Source: Cristatella mucedo
Lineage: Eukaryota > Bryozoa > Phylactolaemata > Cristatellidae
Assembly: GCA_009760855.2 (NCBI GenBank)
Contig: WPIO01000007.1
Location: 5,656,001-5,716,000 of the forward strand
Length of the DNA: 60,000 bases
Reading direction: 5' to 3'
The notes below the pieces were generated by a model. It searched no databases. It was not told the DNA's origin and worked only from the letters and a program-made list of their open reading frames with translations. A program made the position numbers and the translations under genes. Position 1 is the first letter of the stretch; each line of letters starts with the position of its first letter. Shown one piece after another: positions 24,650-36,009 of the stretch.

Positions 24650-24935
24650 TTAAACAGTAAGCACACGGTCCCCAGAGCGCGCCGGCGGCCTCGGGTCCCA
24701 CTGGGCCGAAGCTGTCTGTCTGTCGGGCTCGGCGGCTCTGGCCGTACTACCAGGGCCAGCATCGAAGTTCAAGTCAAAGGGTTCGTTGGCAATCTGTACC
24801 AGACCGATGTCCGCTAGATTTCGGTGGATTCCGTCGATTTCAATGCCAATTCCTTCAACCGGGGCAGTAACTATTTCCTGAGGCAAGCCACTGAGCGGTG
24901 CAACGCGTACCGGAGGGGGTTTACGAAAACCTGCT
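24650..24935 (-). CDS. Weak coding-like stretch, unidentified
   Basis: The minus strand is open from an acceptor-like TTCCGGGTCAG near 24935 and reads GFRKPPPVRVAPLSGLPQEI, VTAPVEGIGIEIDGIHRNLA then DIGLVQIANEPFDLNFDAG. Composition is protein-like and unlike the neighbouring G+C-driven frames. A possible donor (CCTG|GTAGTA) follows. I recognise no family. It could be an exon of an unknown gene or a retroelement ORF1 remnant. Confidence 0.25.
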
Positions 24936-25442
24936 GACCCGGAATAGATTCACCTCCGCCAGCGAGCGCTTTCTAAGCGAGGCTCCCGAGCCATCGGCGT
25001 TTTCCACATGTATGAGAAAAGCTGTCTGCTAGGCGACGAGCCGGCGTCCAATCCGGCTGCGGCTGAAAGATTGTACCGCTACGCTACCATCATTATGTCT
25101 TGCCCACTCTGGGCTGCCATTCCTTTTATGGTTCTGCAGTTTCGCTCTACTATATCGCTTCCAGTGAAGCGGTAGGCACGATAAATTGTGCTTATTTCTC
25201 AACGCTCACAAAGCTAGCGAACCACGTTAGATCGAAAAGAGGCGGCCTTTGGCGCAATGGGCGATTGCGACACCGCAAAATGGTCGCCGACCTTCTCGCT
25301 TTCAGGGCGCTCCCGCCGTCCTTCCCGCAAAGCCCGAGTTTCATCGCGATATATATCCGTGCCCACGTTCGTATGACGGCATGCGCACGCGCGCGAAAGT
25401 AATCGGCGACAAGTCACAGCCTGCGTCGTTAGGGTCTCGCTA

Positions 25443-25765
25443 GCGACGTCACCTTGCCAGCCACTTGACGAACCGCCGAATGAGATCAGCGAGCAGTAGC
25501 AGCGTCACCGAGCCGCCGCTGTTGAACGCAGTAAAATAATTCATTGCAGCTGTACCAGCCGCAGGCTGCTCATCGACGGCCGCTGACGGCAGCGCTAGGA
25601 TATGGACAGCGAGTCCAGCCGCGTAGAGAAGGACGCCGGAGCGGCTCGCCGGAATGCTCTCGGCAGGCTCGGCGGCCGCACATGGGCGAGGCGCAACCAA
25701 ACCGTTGCTTATCCCGGAAGCTGTCGTATACCCACTCCTCGGCGTCTGCTGGAGCACCTACCTGA
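25443..25765 (-). CDS. Weak coding-like stretch with a hydrophobic segment, unidentified
   Basis: After an acceptor-like GTGCTCCAG, one frame reads SGVLLYAAGLAVHILALPSA and then MNYFTAFNSGGSVTLLLLAD LIRR, ending next to a donor-like CAAG|GTGACG. It has one or two possible membrane segments. An overlapping frame also reads protein-like (DAEEWVYDSFRDKQRFG), so the correct frame is unclear. No family recognised. It may belong with the stretch at 24650-24935. Confidence 0.22.
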
Positions 25766-25850
25766 AGGACGACCGTTATCGAGCTGACCGAGCGTCACGT
25801 GGTCACTTGGCGGGTCACTTGCGCATTCCTCCTCACGTAACAGTAACGTC

Positions 25851-25854
<4 letters not shown>

Positions 25855-25906
<52 letters not shown>

Positions 25907-25930
25907 GCTCTCTCTCCCGCTCTCTCTCCC
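25855..25930. repeat. (CT)n microsatellite
   Basis: About 50 bp of perfect CT, then CCCGCTCTCTCT repeats. Confidence 0.93.
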
Positions 25931-26861
25931 CGAGCTCTACAAAAATGCCGGGAAACAGGTGAGGCGGCGGCGCTATGGCTGATCGTGTGGTTAAAAACAT
26001 TCTACGGCGGTGAGTCGCGCCGGCTCCACCTAGCCTCGCTTCCGTCCCGATGGCAGCTAGCCAGACCGAAGACCGAAGAGTAATGACCGCATAGCGCCAT
26101 CACGTCCCTCCCCCCCCCAGGCCTCACCGTCCGCTCAGCTACCGAGGTGCAGTAAAGATTCGGAATGCTGAGCAGCATCTGAGCGCCTGCAATTCAACTC
26201 CCCTAGCTGACAATTAAATCAGCCAGATTAAGTTACGATTCACGGATCCTGAATTGGAAAGGCTATGAACCAATTGTGCGACAATCTATGGCCGATGTCG
26301 TATAAAAGCCGAAGCCATGAGATAGACAGTCATTTGCGTTTCCGGATTTGGCCTCGGCATTAGAGCTGATTTGAGCTCCGTGCCGCTGAGGCATTGCTGA
26401 GCACAGAGGCTGCTGTTGAGTGCCTGCAATCCTCCCGCGCTACGAGGCAACTTGTCTACGCAATGGATATTGACTTTTATTATGTTGATTTATTGGCACT
26501 CTTCGTTTCTGCTGTGTTCCGCTGATGAAGGAAAACCGGCACCTAGCTGCGATACAAGGTTAATGCGTCAACCGTGATCGTCGCTCGTCGGCTGAGACTA
26601 GCACCGCTATGATCACTGCATTTGCGTCCTTCTATTCTCTCCGCAAATGAAGGCCGCACACCCAAGTTTGCAATAGTCACCCCCCTGGAAGACAATCCGA
26701 GAGTGGCGCTCCAAGGGTGAGCAGCCAACCCCCACCCCAATCCATCAAGCACTGTCTTCACTCGCAAGCCCGGCGTCGACGACTGCTGCCGCCGGGCTTA
26801 CCGCCAGGCAGTAGCAGACATGGGCCGCCAGGCTTAGGGAACACCTATATATATTTACGTT

Positions 26862-26930
26862 GTCGTGCGCGTGCGTGTGCGCGTGCTCGTGCGCGTGCGT
26901 GTGCGCGTGCGTGTGCGTGTGCGCATATAC

Positions 26931-26970
<40 letters not shown>
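26862..26970. repeat. Compound (GTGCGC)n-(TA)n-(GA)n
   Basis: GTGCGCGTGC units to 26930, CATATATATATATAT to 26944, then GAGAGA to 26970. Three simple repeats adjoin. Confidence 0.93.
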
Positions 26971-27089
26971 GGGCCCGCGGGGCGGGGCGCATCGACGAGA
27001 AGGTTCGACGCGTGTCGCTAGCCCGCGGGGCAACCACTTACCTGTCGCTTTTTTTCTGTGTAGCGAGTAGGGGCCGAGGCTGCTTGAGG

Positions 27090-27333
27090 AAAGTGTGGAA
27101 GCTGATGGGGCGGAAACTGCTGGAGGAAGGGGCGGAAGCTGATGGGGCGAAAGTTGCTGGTGAAAGGAGCGGAAGCTGCTGGGGCGAAAGTTGCTGGTGG
27201 AAGGGCGGAAGCTGATGGGGCGGAAGTTGCTGGTGGAAGGGCGGAAGCTCATGGGGCGGAAGTTGCTGGTGGAAGGGCGGAAGCTCATGGGGCGGAAGCT
27301 GCTGGAGGATGGGGCGGAAAGTGATGGGGCGGC
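27090..27333. repeat. Minisatellite, about 36-bp unit, near seven copies
   Basis: The core unit reads GGGGCGGAAGTTGCTGGTGG AAGGGCGGAAGCTCAT with small changes between copies. Since 36 is a multiple of three, all frames stay open and give 12-residue repeats on both strands (for example MGRKLLVEGRKL). There is no sign of a host gene around it. Confidence 0.88.
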
Positions 27334-27569
27334 GTCGCTTGCATCGTCGCGCGCGTCCCTCGGAATCGGCCTGCGGAGGCGGCTATCGACGCGGCGAGGA
27401 GGGCTTTAAAGAGCTCATCACTACGAGCGAGTTTAAAGAGAACTGCAGGGCGAAGCGCTTATTCCAAATGGCGGTGAAAAATTTTTATAGACGGGGTTTG
27501 GAGATGCTTTAGCTACGCTGAAAATGGCGTTTCGATACTTCTGTTGGAGACTCTACAGAGCGTGTCCGG

Positions 27570-27760
27570 ATAATAATAATAATAATAATAATAATATTGC
27601 ACTTGATAAAGCGCCCTCAGAGAACTTAATCTCTTTCTAGGCGCTTTACATTTGCTGCAAAGTGATACGCAATAGAATAGTAAGTAAAATCATGCTTGAA
27701 AAACAAACAAAATGAATAACATGGTTAGGGGTTACATGCACTGGGTCAGATAGCATGCGT
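27570..27760 (-). mobile_element. LINE (family 2) 3' end, short
   Basis: (AAT)n at 27571-27595, then GCACTTGATAAAGCGCCCTC, CTTTCTAGGCGCTTTACATT and TGCTGCAAAG. The truncation point is near GGGTCAGATAGCATGC. Confidence 0.85.
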
Positions 27761-27824
27761 TCAGTGCGCAGTGCCAAGGTTTTTCTCCAGAAGGAGCCTG
27801 CTAATTTATTTTTTAAATCAGAAT

Positions 27825-27866
27825 GAAAGCCTGCCAGAAGTGGCGCGCCACTTCTGGCAAGCTTTC
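27825..27866. repeat. 42-bp near-perfect palindrome
   Basis: GAAAGCCTGCCAGAAGTGGC G meets its reverse complement at the centre (GCGC) with a single mismatch pair (C versus A/T) in 21 bp. There is almost no loop, so it would extrude as a cruciform or be a fusion of two element ends. Confidence 0.9.
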
Positions 27867-28439
27867 AAAGGAGCGGGCTTCTAAATTAATAAGGATGGGT
27901 TAACTCAAACAGAACTGCTGTTGCCGGCAACTCAGGAACGCTGCGCTCCTATCGGTTAGCGTCTTGTCTCGCGCCTAGAAGCAGAAACGCTCCGCTCTTG
28001 TTCGCTAGCCATGGTCGGGGGCCGCCATGTTGCCGCGTGACGGCCTTTCTCGATAATGATAATACTGGTTCATACGGATAGCTTGCCTCAATTCCAGCGT
28101 ATTTTAAGTGCCTATAATAAGATATTTATTTATCTTAAAGTACCATATGAATGCTTTATAATAATTTTTCTTCTATTAAATGCAGCTGACTGGGTCTCGG
28201 ACTCTAGCTGTCGAGTCGAAATCAGAGTGGCTCAGAAAGGCTCCATATCTGCTAATCTTACGCTTTATTCTCTGTTTCTGCGGTAAATCTTTTTTTGCGC
28301 AGCATGGACGGCATGCTCATATGCATGCGTTCAAAATATGCATAGTACGAGCAAAGGTACTTCTTAAATGCAAATCAAAACTCATTGATGAGCGATAAAC
28401 GTGCCACTAACCTAATAGTGGTTTATATGCAAGAATAGG

Positions 28440-28790
28440 GTCACCCTAAATGTTGAAGACTTTACCTTCACGATTTGTTCCTTTACCATCACTCCAGTGA
28501 CGCCTGGCCAAAATCTGGGTGTGCGAGAGTGTTTCTCAGCGCCATGGCAGGATGAATACATTACCTCCAGTGTCAAGTCAACCTACTTTCGGCTGAGAAC
28601 ACCGCCGAATTCGCGCCTACTTAGACAGGAGTAAGATAACTCAACTAGTTCACGCATTTTGACATCGCCTTTAGATTACTGTTATTCCCTTTAGTCAGGA
28701 CTTTCGACATGTGCTCTTAAAGCGTCTGCAACTGGTAAATACAATTCAGGACCTCATCTCGTCTCTCTTCAACAGCGTAGCTGTTGTATC
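28440..28790 (+). mobile_element. Decayed LINE fragment (reverse transcriptase region)
   Basis: CAAAATCTGGGTGTGCGAGA (NLGV), AAGTCAACCTACTTTCGGCT, CCTACTTAGACAGGAGTAAG and AACTAGTTCACGCATTTTGA follow the order of the LINE segment ARNLGV...LDR...LVHAF. No intact frame. Confidence 0.6.
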
Positions 28791-28854
28791 AGTACTATAT
28801 TGGCTTGATTGGCTCCATCTTAGCTCATTTTTACCTTCTATAGTAAGTGTAGAG

Positions 28855-29490
28855 TATGTAATGTATCTTCGTCTGTTACTCCACAAAGCCACAAAGATCA
28901 AGTTGATGTTAGGCAGGAGAGTTTTGTATAGCTGACTCAAAGCCCAACAGGTTTTTCGGTATGCATTCTCGTATGAGGTAGCAAACAGTTTTCATCTCAC
29001 TTAACAAAGAGAAGGTGAGAAGTATTGATGAGTCAGGAGGGCAGTTGAGAAAGTTAGTAGTATGAAAGTATCAGCACGGGACGGCTGGAAGGGATGTGCC
29101 ACAGTCGGTAGCTTGAGAGTAGATTACTTCCTAAGGCTTGCGGGAGTGAGTTCCACAGTCTCGGGTGCGTCGTTTAAAAGCTTCTGTCGCCAATAGTCTT
29201 TAGATGTAAGAGTGGAACAGCTAATCTATTGTTTATTGAGGACCTGGGAGCACGAGGAGGCTAAATCTGGTGCAGCAATTGAACTAGGTGTGAAGGAGCC
29301 AAGGGATGCCAGGCCTGTGGGTCAACATAAGAACGTTACTCAGTATACCTTGATCAACCAGACGCCATTGAAGCTCCTTCAGCAAGGAAGACACGCGATC
29401 AAACCTCTGGGATTTTTTAGCTAGACTGGCAGCCACTCTGTGGAACGCTCATAGTGCCACTGCATTGCTTCGCTTGACCAAACCCAATAA
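28855..29490 (-). mobile_element. LINE (family 1), 5'-truncated
   Basis: The 3' end is at the left: AATGTATCTTCGTCTGTTAC followed by GAGTTTTGTATAGC, the reverse of the family-1 tail. Then come segments matching the 14485-15440 copy in reverse (GGGAGTGAGTTCCACAGTCT, TTCGCCAATAGTC-like). Stops throughout. Confidence 0.75.
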
Positions 29491-29721
29491 AATTGCACAC
29501 CCTCAGTATAAAAAACCTACCAAACTGGTGCTAACGTACCTGCACGAACCGTCCATCTTTAGCTCTGACGACCGTGATGTGATTCTGCGGCTGCCAACGA
29601 CCGGAGTTTGAGCCACGAGAAAAAGAAAGTGTTCCTACCAGCGATAGCTCTGTCGCCGAGCTCTATTCACCAAGGTTACACACGAATATTACCAGGCAAT
29701 ATGCGAAACTGGAAATGGCAC

Positions 29722-29905
29722 ACATAATAATAATATACTAGCAGATTTAACAGCCTCTTTTGTATTGAGACAAAAAAGCATTTACGGCTATAACCACCGC
29801 TTGCGGCGGCGATAAAGAATTGCCCACCGCAGGATTCGAGCACACGACCTCGGGACTGAGGTCGTGAAAAGCTACCACCTTACCTAGTGTGCCATAGAGG
29901 CTCAC
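29722..29905 (-). mobile_element. SINE-A, copy 4
   Basis: On the plus strand it reads GCAGATTTAACAGCCTCTTT, then the reversed body, AGGATTCGAGCACACGACCT (box B) and CCTTACCTAGTGTGCCAT (box A region). A possible short flanking repeat, ATGGCAC, occurs on both sides. Confidence 0.8.
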
Positions 29906-29909
29906 ACAT

Positions 29910-31489
29910 GGCACCTAGGCCACCCCAGGTGGGTATGGATAGCTGTAGAGGGAATCACCGGCTGGCTAGTAGGACTAGCGATACGGAGATGCAAACTAGT
30001 TGGGGCGATGTGGAGTTGTCGTGATCCAATCCCAGCTTCTTGAGGACGTATTACGTGTCTGTTTGTGCTAAGCAGTAGAGAGGCAGCCATCGCAGCCGAC
30101 CTGGGCCCCCCTCTAAAGCCTGGCACGAAATAGTACAGGCTACACCTAGCCCCAGCGCCCTACTGGTACACAAGCCTAAATCGCACCTGAATGCTTCGTG
30201 TGAGATTGATGGACAACGACAGAATGTTATGACATATCGGAATTCGCAGCGGCTAACCAGCCGGCCGCCGAAGCAGTCGCTTGGGCATTACTTGGACAGA
30301 CAGCAGACGGATACACGCAGATGCGATGAGGCCAGGGATTTATCGACTGTCCTTAGTTGTCTGCGTCACGTCAATTCCGACCCCATCATTTTCGAGTCTT
30401 GTATATGAGGAAGGAAGCAGTGTCGCATATCTAGGCCCAAAGTCAGGCAAGTACAGCTGCCATATCCCTCGAGGCTTCCATCCGCTCTCCTTCAGCAGAT
30501 AAAAGACACGGTATGCCTCAGCGGTCCTGGAAATTAAACCCGCATCTCCTGTGGTGCCAAAGCGGAGCAGCGAATAACAAGATATCAATGTCAAAAGCAG
30601 CGCCTGTATATAATTAAGTCAAAATTCCTCGAAGACCAACTGTGTTTCGCTGGAGACAGCAAAACCGCAGCCAGTGTAAAAAGGCCTGAGCGAAGCGACG
30701 AAGCCGCGACGCGGGAATCCATCGCTAGTTGCCCCGTCCATTAAGAATGCTGCTCCGACAGCGTGGGTAAACTGCGGACCGGATTACTGGTCGGTCAACT
30801 GAGGACTCATTACTGGTCGGTACGAACCGGATTACTGACGCCTCATCAACAGTTGGGACTGCTCGAGAGCTGTCGCTAGGCATTCTATACTTCGGTGCTG
30901 GTCGGCAGGAGTTGGCAGATTTTTAGTAGCTCGCGGGAATGTTAATACCTAGTGACAAAAGAACTGTGAACAGCTTTTCGCTCGAGCAATAAAGATCTGC
31001 CTCGCTTAGAGATTCATTAGTACAGTGCGGGAATGAAATGCGAAACACTAAACAGGCTACTTGCCGGGTCGCGATGGCACCGTTGGACTTGACTAGTTCA
31101 CTGGAAAAAATAACCAGCTTTGGTGCATAAAAGCAAAGATGCTCCTTGTCGTCAAGTTGCTATGAGATATATCATGAGCGGAGACTAAGTGCGACCCGCC
31201 GACCAGGACCTCATCAGAAAGGAGAGAATAAATCGCATATGCTGATTAAATCACGAGCTGCGTACGGCAAGAGTTCGCTAAAAGCTTTGGGCTTGCTCGG
31301 GTTGGCCTCATCGCACTCTCGACTTTAGTGAGCTGCGATATTGGCAGCACGGCGGCTGCAAATCATGTTCGCCGAAAGCTGGAGGCAAATTGCGATGGTT
31401 ACTACGTCTTATTAATCGACTTCTGTTGCATCGGCATTTAGCCCTGGCCAACGTGACAGAAGACGAAAGCGTACTGGCTTATAAAAACA
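29910..31489. other. Intergenic, nothing recognised
   Basis: No repeat family or coding signal stands out. GGATTACTGGTCGGT is repeated imperfectly at 30780-30840. Confidence 0.6.
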
Positions 31490-32290
31490 AGAGTTAAAAC
31501 TTGTATCTAGCCAGACTGCAGCTGCTACCAGTGAATTCCTGCCTAATGAGGTCCTTGCATTTGGTGCACAACTCTGCAGGTAGTCTTGTCTGTAGTGAAC
31601 CTCGCAGTTTTCAAATCGCACCACTTCTCGGCAATCAGCACTAGCTCCCAATCAAGCAGAGTATCGACCTCAGGCTATCACTCAATTGTATCGGGCTATC
31701 ACTCAATTGTATCAGGCTATCACTCAATTGTATGTCCCTTCATTATCTGGCTCAAGCCTACATTTCAGAACTACTCCTTCACCAGGCTAGGCATCGTACT
31801 ACCCCCTATTCTGACTCAACTCCTTTAGCTATATCTCTTACGAACGTCGAATCTTTTGAAGACCGTGCCTTTAGATAATGTGATCCCAAAGCCTGGAATT
31901 CAAAGCCGACAGCCGTCCCGGCACCCCTTGACTTGACGACATTTAAAAAAGAAGCTTAAAACGAACCTGTTTATTATAGCATTTAGTTAGTCCATGTGAC
32001 CCGTCCTTTGTCTGCTTATGTTCGCTGACACTGAGCATGCTATCAATAACCATATTTTGCATGTTTACACTATGCATGTCACCTCTAACCTGTCATGCTT
32101 GATGACATTGTGCATACTAACACTAATTATGCTATCTTACTTTGGTCTTCACCTGTCACCATGTCATGTTTTATGACATTGCGTGCTACCACTAATCATT
32201 TGATCATGCTTTCTTTACATCGTCGTAAAGTGCATAGAAAAGATGTTAGTTCTCTGAGGGCTGTATGCAAACGTATAATCATTAATATTA
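31490..32290 (+). mobile_element. Decayed LINE (family 2) with internal 21-bp triplication
   Basis: CTTGTCTGTAGTGAACCTCG, CACCACTTCTCGGCAATCAG, ACTAGCTCCCAATCAAGCAG, TCATTATCTGGCTCAAGCCT and a reversed-free tail TAAAGTGCATAGAAAAGATG GTTAGTTCTCTGAGGG-like end follow family-2 order. At 31671-31733 a 21-bp unit containing TATCACTCAATTGTATC is repeated three times. Confidence 0.75.
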
Positions 32291-32299
32291 TCTTTATAC

Positions 32300-34239
32300 T
32301 CCACGGAGTCTGAGAAAAAATACGAAGATAAGTCGTCAAAAAGCAGGCATCATGAAATCGACGAGCAGTTTTCGCCGTCATCATAAAGCATGACCTTGTA
32401 ATGTATAGCATTGTTTGGTGGGCCTGAGCACGTCGTGAAGCCTGTCAGCTATCGCGTGATTCGTGTTGCCGCACAATCAGCAGCACGATGCCAGAGTATT
32501 AACGCGGCAGGTCCAGAATCGGGGCAGCACTCAGCTACCTCAACAGTTGGTACAGTATCAGTCTCAAAGCCGATTAGCCACAGCCACAGGCTCCACTACA
32601 GGCTGCAGCCTACACATATCGGAAGAGCGATCACTTCCAGCCTCACAGCTTCAGGTAGAGGCATCGGTACAAAAGACGCCTGCATTTTAAAGGCAGCCAG
32701 TTCTGCGCAATCTTGTAAAGGCTTGCAGTCCCCCGGGCTTCCCAAACCGCCTTCAGGTTTCCCAGTTTCAATATGCGAAGCTTGAGCATTACCTGCATCA
32801 TTGATCCTCTTATCGCCTCTCACAACGTCTAGATTGACATTAGTAAGTGCAATCCTGCTGCAGTCATTAGCACACTTAAGTTCTAGCTTCGTAGTAGCCT
32901 TGTTTTTTTTGGTCTCAGCATTACTCTCGGAGAATTCCGGCCAGCATTGGCTTTTAATTTAGAATGTCAGAATAATTTTAATTTGGATAACACCCCCTTT
33001 TGCATCCACCATCGAGTAATCTATGCCGTCAGAGTAACCACACACTCATCAAGAGGACGTCTGTACGCTTTTTAATGCTGCTTAGCTGCGAGTGCTGCCT
33101 CCTGAGCTGTTTGGAATGAGTTAAAATTCTGAACTCGCATAGGCCCAGTACAACAATATTCTGCAATAAGCACAGTTTTTGTTTACAATCGATCCATAAT
33201 TCAGATCATGTTAGCTGGCGATTCACCTTTAAATCCCACATTTTGGCAGAACAAGTAGCAACTTCGGCTTTCAGGCAGTCAACTCTGCTGTCAGCATATG
33301 CCTTAATGAAGCCAAATAGACAGCCGCCATGCAGGTGCACGGTATATTGCTCAAAAAAAGTAGCCTCAAGCAATTAAGCTATCGAAGTTTGAGTTCTAAG
33401 GGCCCTGGAAATTATCCATCGCTTTCGACAACAAATATGATTAGCACCCTGTGAAGCCTTCGGCATTCAAGTTCCCAGACGGCAAGCAGAGCGCTTGCAC
33501 AGATGCTAGTGCTGCCCGAAGCATTCCGAAGAATTCCGGATGAGCCGGCACCTCGAAGCGCGGCAGGCGAGCTCAGACTCTGCTGCCTCAGGACACGCAG
33601 TTACGCCGACGGTAGCAGATCCCGGAAGTAATCAATAGCGCCCGTACCTTAATATGACAAGCCTATATCGATAGCGCATTCTGTTCCTCGGTCGCAGAGA
33701 GGCACAAGTGTACAGCACCAGCCACAGCGTTCAACTCCCTTCTCAAAGCCCAAATTAGACCTGACTAACTGTTACATAGCACATATTTGGCTAGTATTTT
33801 CTAATTTAGGCACCCCTAATAGTCTCTAGGGCTGTCATCATCTTGCTGTTATAGAATTCCGTTGCACAACTACTGAGGACTGCTCGAAACCACTCACCCC
33901 ACCCACTCACCCCCGATCGTAAATGCGATAATTTTGTGTAGCACGACTACATCCAAGCGATACCTTCTTCAGATGCACTAACTAGTTTTTCCGACGGCTT
34001 ACTGCAGACGCTTAACCCGAAAGCCTATGCGATCATCTAAAAAGAACACCGATGTAACAGCAAAACTCCCGACATAAACCTACACCTACGCTCTCGCGCC
34101 TCCGCACTCATACTCCTGCACTCAGTTAAATCCTCCTCACAGCTAATTTTATTTTCTTTTACCTCCACGCTTTCTACACTTGGCGCGAACAACTCAACGA
34201 TGATAGCGGTTTCTTATCGGTAATGATCACAAGAGAAGA
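32300..34239. other. Intergenic, nothing recognised
   Basis: A Gln-rich open frame at 32463-32690 has no family I know and no clear splice context. The rest is A+T-rich and unassigned. Confidence 0.6.
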
Positions 34240-34392
34240 TACTGCGCTGGTTTGGCCCAGTGTTTAAGGTGATCGCCAGACCAAAGGCAAGGTGAGTATA
34301 TGTCATGACTGAGGTATTAGGCTCGAGATCCGTAGCATATGTGAAGCGCCTGAATAAAGATTAATTTCTCCTATGGTGCTACTCAAATTATA
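34240..34392 (+). mobile_element. SINE-B, copy 2 (diverged)
   Basis: Shows TGGTTTGGCCCAGTGTTTAA, a decayed box B (GGCTCGAGATCC), then TGTGAAGCGCCTGAATAAAG and a partly decayed hairpin ending in TATATTATATTG. Confidence 0.65.
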
Positions 34393-34399
34393 TTATATT

Positions 34400-34560
34400 G
34401 TATTGTGATTTGGACGTGGGTCGGCGGCAGTAGCCTAGAGGGCCTAGCCGTGCTAATAGGGAAAGTAATTGGGGATTCCAGACCATCCATTAGAAATTAC
34501 AGGCTGCATGTTTTTACGCCATCTTTTTTGAGTACGACCATTGAGAGTAACGACCTGTGC
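34400..34560 (+). mobile_element. Possible family-1 LINE fragment
   Basis: The frame reads SLEGLAVLIGKVIGDSRPSI RNY, resembling GLKDFAVLIGDAIVRPSARARN in the family-1 copy at 14485-15440. Similarity stops soon after. The longer open frame that continues to 34740 is not recognised. Confidence 0.4.
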
Positions 34561-34854
34561 ACCGTCGTTTTCAATGACGCACTACAGAGGGATTTTAATT
34601 ATGTCGCAATACGAAACCTGCGTTGGTCAAATGAGACGGCTTCCAAACAAACAGATCTTGGGTGGGCTTGCAATTCTAACCGTTCTCTTGAACTGCTTTG
34701 TATCAATATGTCCCTCGTGGGCGACCTTCAAGCACGTTAAAGACGTATTGAATACAGGCCTGCATATGAAGCGATGGCATATCAGTCTATTTACTGTATA
34801 AATCTTGGCCTGCTATTCCACATTTAGTCAACAAAGACTGCGCTCGAGTTTCAT

Positions 34855-35265
34855 TGGAGAGTTCCCTGTTTGCACAGTCAAAGGTTTCGCAATTCTTAGT
34901 TTGTGTAAGGTCTGGTAAATAAGTCATAAGTGTCTAGTCATAAGTCATAATTGTCTGGTAAATATTTGCCTAAGCTGGAAGCAGGAGAGACGATGTCGTT
35001 GCACAAGAATTAGGGTAGTGAGCTCACTATCTGGGATCGCAGAGCGAAAGCTTCTGTTAAAAACAATCCTTAGGCAAAAAAATGCAACAACTTATTCATC
35101 GTCCTGAGAGGCTCTGGCGAAGCAATTTGGCAAAAACTGGTGCGTCAGTTCAGCTAGCTATTAGGTATGAAGGAGCCATGCCGAGGCGTGCCGTGCAAGA
35201 CAGAGCAAGAATTCTGCTAGACAATTCACTAGCGATTATTAGCGGTTCCTGATTTAGAATGCTTA
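34855..35265 (-). mobile_element. Decayed LINE (family 1) fragment
   Basis: CGATGTCGTTGCACAAGAAT, GTGAGCTCACTATCTGGGAT, CAGAGCGAAAGCTTCTGTTA and GGTATGAAGGAGCCATGCC match the reversed family-1 segments in the copies at 28855 and 46905. No intact frame. Confidence 0.6.
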
Positions 35266-35309
35266 GGAACCCGGTATGTGATAAACTATGGCTCATGCCG
35301 TATGTAAGC

Positions 35310-35370
35310 GAGCTGATGTAACAGAAATCTCTTTCTATGCGCTTTACAATTGCTGCAAAGGAAGCACGTT
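35310..35370 (-). mobile_element. LINE (family 2) 3' tail fragment
   Basis: AATCTCTTTCTATGCGCTTT followed by ACAATTGCTGCAAAGGAAGC is the reversed family-2 tail, about 60 bp only. Confidence 0.55.
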
Positions 35371-36009
35371 CGCTCTGTTTGTGCAGGTGGACTCAATTTC
35401 TTGAGTCATTAAAGTTTGTGTGTAACATCTGGAGTCAGAACTGTTGGATCATCGCTAAAAACACCTAGCAGTTTCTCTCTGCTAATCTCAGCACTAGTGA
35501 CTGCATTGGTGGGAATTGCATCTGATCCCTGCGTTTTTATATGAATTGATATGAATCAAGCACAGTTTGTGGAATTGAGTTCCTAACAGCTGAATTGGTG
35601 ATTTTTCTTTGTCTATATTTGGGATTCGGAAAAACGCTTGGCTCATTTTTTGAAACTGGAGAAGTACATAATAAAACTCAAATTCAGTTGCGCTGCAAAG
35701 CTGCGATAAACTGAGCCGAATTTGTAAGCAGGGCTCACTCAGCCCAAATAGTTCATGAGGCGATACTTTTAGGTGAGTATATAAAGTGTATACTGAGATT
35801 TTTTTATTGAGATTCTGGTTATTCTGAATTACGAGCTAGCTCGATGTCTATAGTACAAGTTAGGCAGTACATGCCACTAGTAGCCAGCAGTCTGCTGAGA
35901 GTAATTTTGAGACTGATAAGAAGCTGGAACTAAAGTGAACAAACAATGGAAGCAGGAGTAAATCTTTACCGCTACTCTAGAAGGTGTCAGGGACGATAAG
36001 CTGACCTAT

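Larger units (their letters stand above)
25931..27569. other. Intergenic with compound repeats and minisatellite
   Basis: 25975-26010 has an ATG followed by an open stretch and a consensus donor (see findings). 26100-26850 has nothing I recognise. Confidence 0.5.

Noticed and set aside
26515-26560. Hammerhead ribozyme core (CTGATGA followed by GGAAAAC)
   Set aside because: The stems around the core do not pair, and the CTGATGA at 7586 also lacks the GAAA partner.
27090-27333. CRISPR-like array
   Set aside because: Direct tandem units without unique spacers, in an animal genome; it is a minisatellite.
32463-32690. Gln-rich 75-codon frame
   Set aside because: No family, no supporting splice sites, and an overlapping frame is equally open.
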